From Solibacillus isronensis (GTDB lineage: Bacteria; Bacillota; Bacilli; Bacillales_A; Planococcaceae), in the NCBI RefSeq assembly GCF_023715405.1, contig NZ_JAMBOC010000001.1:1426001-1490000 (forward strand): a stretch of DNA of 64,000 nucleotides, in the 5' to 3' direction. The notes under the pieces were generated by a model. It had not been told where the DNA came from. It ran no database searches and saw only the letters and a list, made by a program, of their open reading frames with translations. Below, in pieces: positions 63,469 to 64,000 of this stretch; positions within the stretch are counted from its first letter, which is position 1; each line of letters starts with the position of its first letter. The position numbers were made by a program, and so were the translations under genes.

Positions 63469-64000
63469 GCAAGTACTCCTTGCTCATTTAAGACTTCTGC
63501 CAGTAGTTGTAAAAATCTTGCATTTTGAGCTTCTGTACCGATCGTCACGCGAATATAGCCTTCCAATCCTAACGCTGCTCCGCTTCGGATAATAAATCCG
63601 CGCTTCATCATTTCTTCAAATACAACATTACTTGGAGCTTTCACTTCAAACATGACAAAGTTCGTTTGCGAAGGGAAATAATTTAAACCGTGCTGCTCGC
63701 AAAATTCAACAAACTGCTTTTTGCCGATTTCATTCGCTTCACGGCAGCTGGCAATGTATTCCTGGTCCTGTAGAGCGACCTGCGCAATTTGTTGGCTTAG
63801 GATCGTATTGTTGAATGGTGCACGCACCGGATCAAGCTTCGCAATAATGTCTGCTTGGGCAATTCCGTAGCCGACACGGAAAGAAGCCAGTCCATACGCT
63901 TTTGAGAATGTACGCAATAAAATTAAGTTCGGGTAGTCACGGAAATAATGCAATGTATCTTTATAAGAGACATCGTTAATGTATTCCACATATGCTTCAT
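63465..64000 (-). CDS. hisC: Histidinol-phosphate aminotransferase, N-terminus beyond right edge
   Basis: The reading frame continues through the right edge. The visible 178 codons begin ..EAYVEYIND and include LRTFSKAYGLASFRVGYGIA, with the PLP lysine in TFSKAYGL, and the C-terminal IRVTIGTEAQNARFL with substrate Arg. The visible part is the C-terminal half of a fold type I aminotransferase of about 360 residues. In Bacillus this gene (hisC/aroJ) serves histidine and aromatic amino-acid synthesis. It is coupled to tyrA by an ATGA overlap. Confidence 0.93.
   Translation of the reverse strand, partial: EAYVEYINDVSYKDTLHYFRDYPNLILLRTFSKAYGLASFRVGYGIAQADIIAKLDPVRAPFNNTILSQQIAQVALQDQEYIASCREANEIGKKQFVEFCEQHGLNYFPSQTNFVMFEVKAPSNVVFEEMMKRGFIIRSGAALGLEGYIRVTIGTEAQNARFLQLLAEVLNEQGVLA

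Overview
The window is a low-GC Bacillales chromosome segment. Gene content, order and start-codon use (many TTG starts behind strong Shine-Dalgarno sites) point to an endospore-forming member of the Planococcaceae, of the Solibacillus/Lysinibacillus type. The genus is inferred, because no rRNA lies in the window. No transposase, integrase, tRNA gene, CRISPR array or prophage was seen.

Layout. 1-3384 holds most of a tandem dynamin, DynA, cut by the left edge. 3.6-20.3 kb is accessory: DUF4275/DUF2691 pair, two LysR regulators, a frameshifted DUF2332 gene, a ZinT zinc lipoprotein bracketed by two Zur-type boxes, a SpoVD-like class B PBP, a thiosulfate importer with its TusA-like partner, an Lsa-type ABC-F protein behind an attenuator leader, glutaminase, an S66 peptidase, an RsbQ-like hydrolase next to a broken PAS-GGDEF gene, a 26-codon membrane peptide under a consensus promoter with a perfect Fur box, and a CheX-like protein. 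20.5-42.1 kb is a conserved DNA repair, RNA and cell-wall block: YoaA-type helicase, rlmL, a PAS-GGDEF-EAL protein, RNase P RNA, gpsB, mrfB/mrfA, yppE, recU/ponA, ypoC, nth, dnaD, asnS, aspB, ypmB, dinG. 42.2-46.6 kb separates dinG from panD, which are neighbours in Bacillus subtilis. It holds a phased repeat array, a structured RNA candidate, a Na+/H+ antiporter, an orphan ORF, a lone dihydrolipoyl dehydrogenase and a LysM-3D protein. 46.7-64 kb is again conserved: panDCB, birA, cca, bshA, mgsA, dapB, a YitT protein, a YugP-type protease, ypjA, qcrCBA, ypiF, reoY, ypiA, aroA, tyrA, hisC (cut by the right edge).

How the genes work together. ponA, gpsB and reoY/ypiA converge on peptidoglycan synthesis. 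mrfA/mrfB, recU, nth and the two DinG-family helicases act on DNA damage. panBCD, birA, bshA, dapB and hisC-tyrA-aroA are cofactor, thiol and amino-acid pathways. qcrABC is the menaquinol:cytochrome c reductase.

The most unusual signals are non-coding. (1) Three intergenic arrays of a TTCTAATA motif repeat every 19-21 bp; two of them share an identical 20-mer. (2) A promoter-to-terminator RNA at 42471-42636 has a predicted multi-branch fold. (3) The panB leader ends in a terminator 27 bp before the start codon and contains a three-way-junction-like fold. (4) The Fur-box/26-aa peptide unit lies at 19461-19665. (5) An RsbP-like PAS is joined to GGDEF instead of a PP2C phosphatase, beside an RsbQ-like hydrolase.
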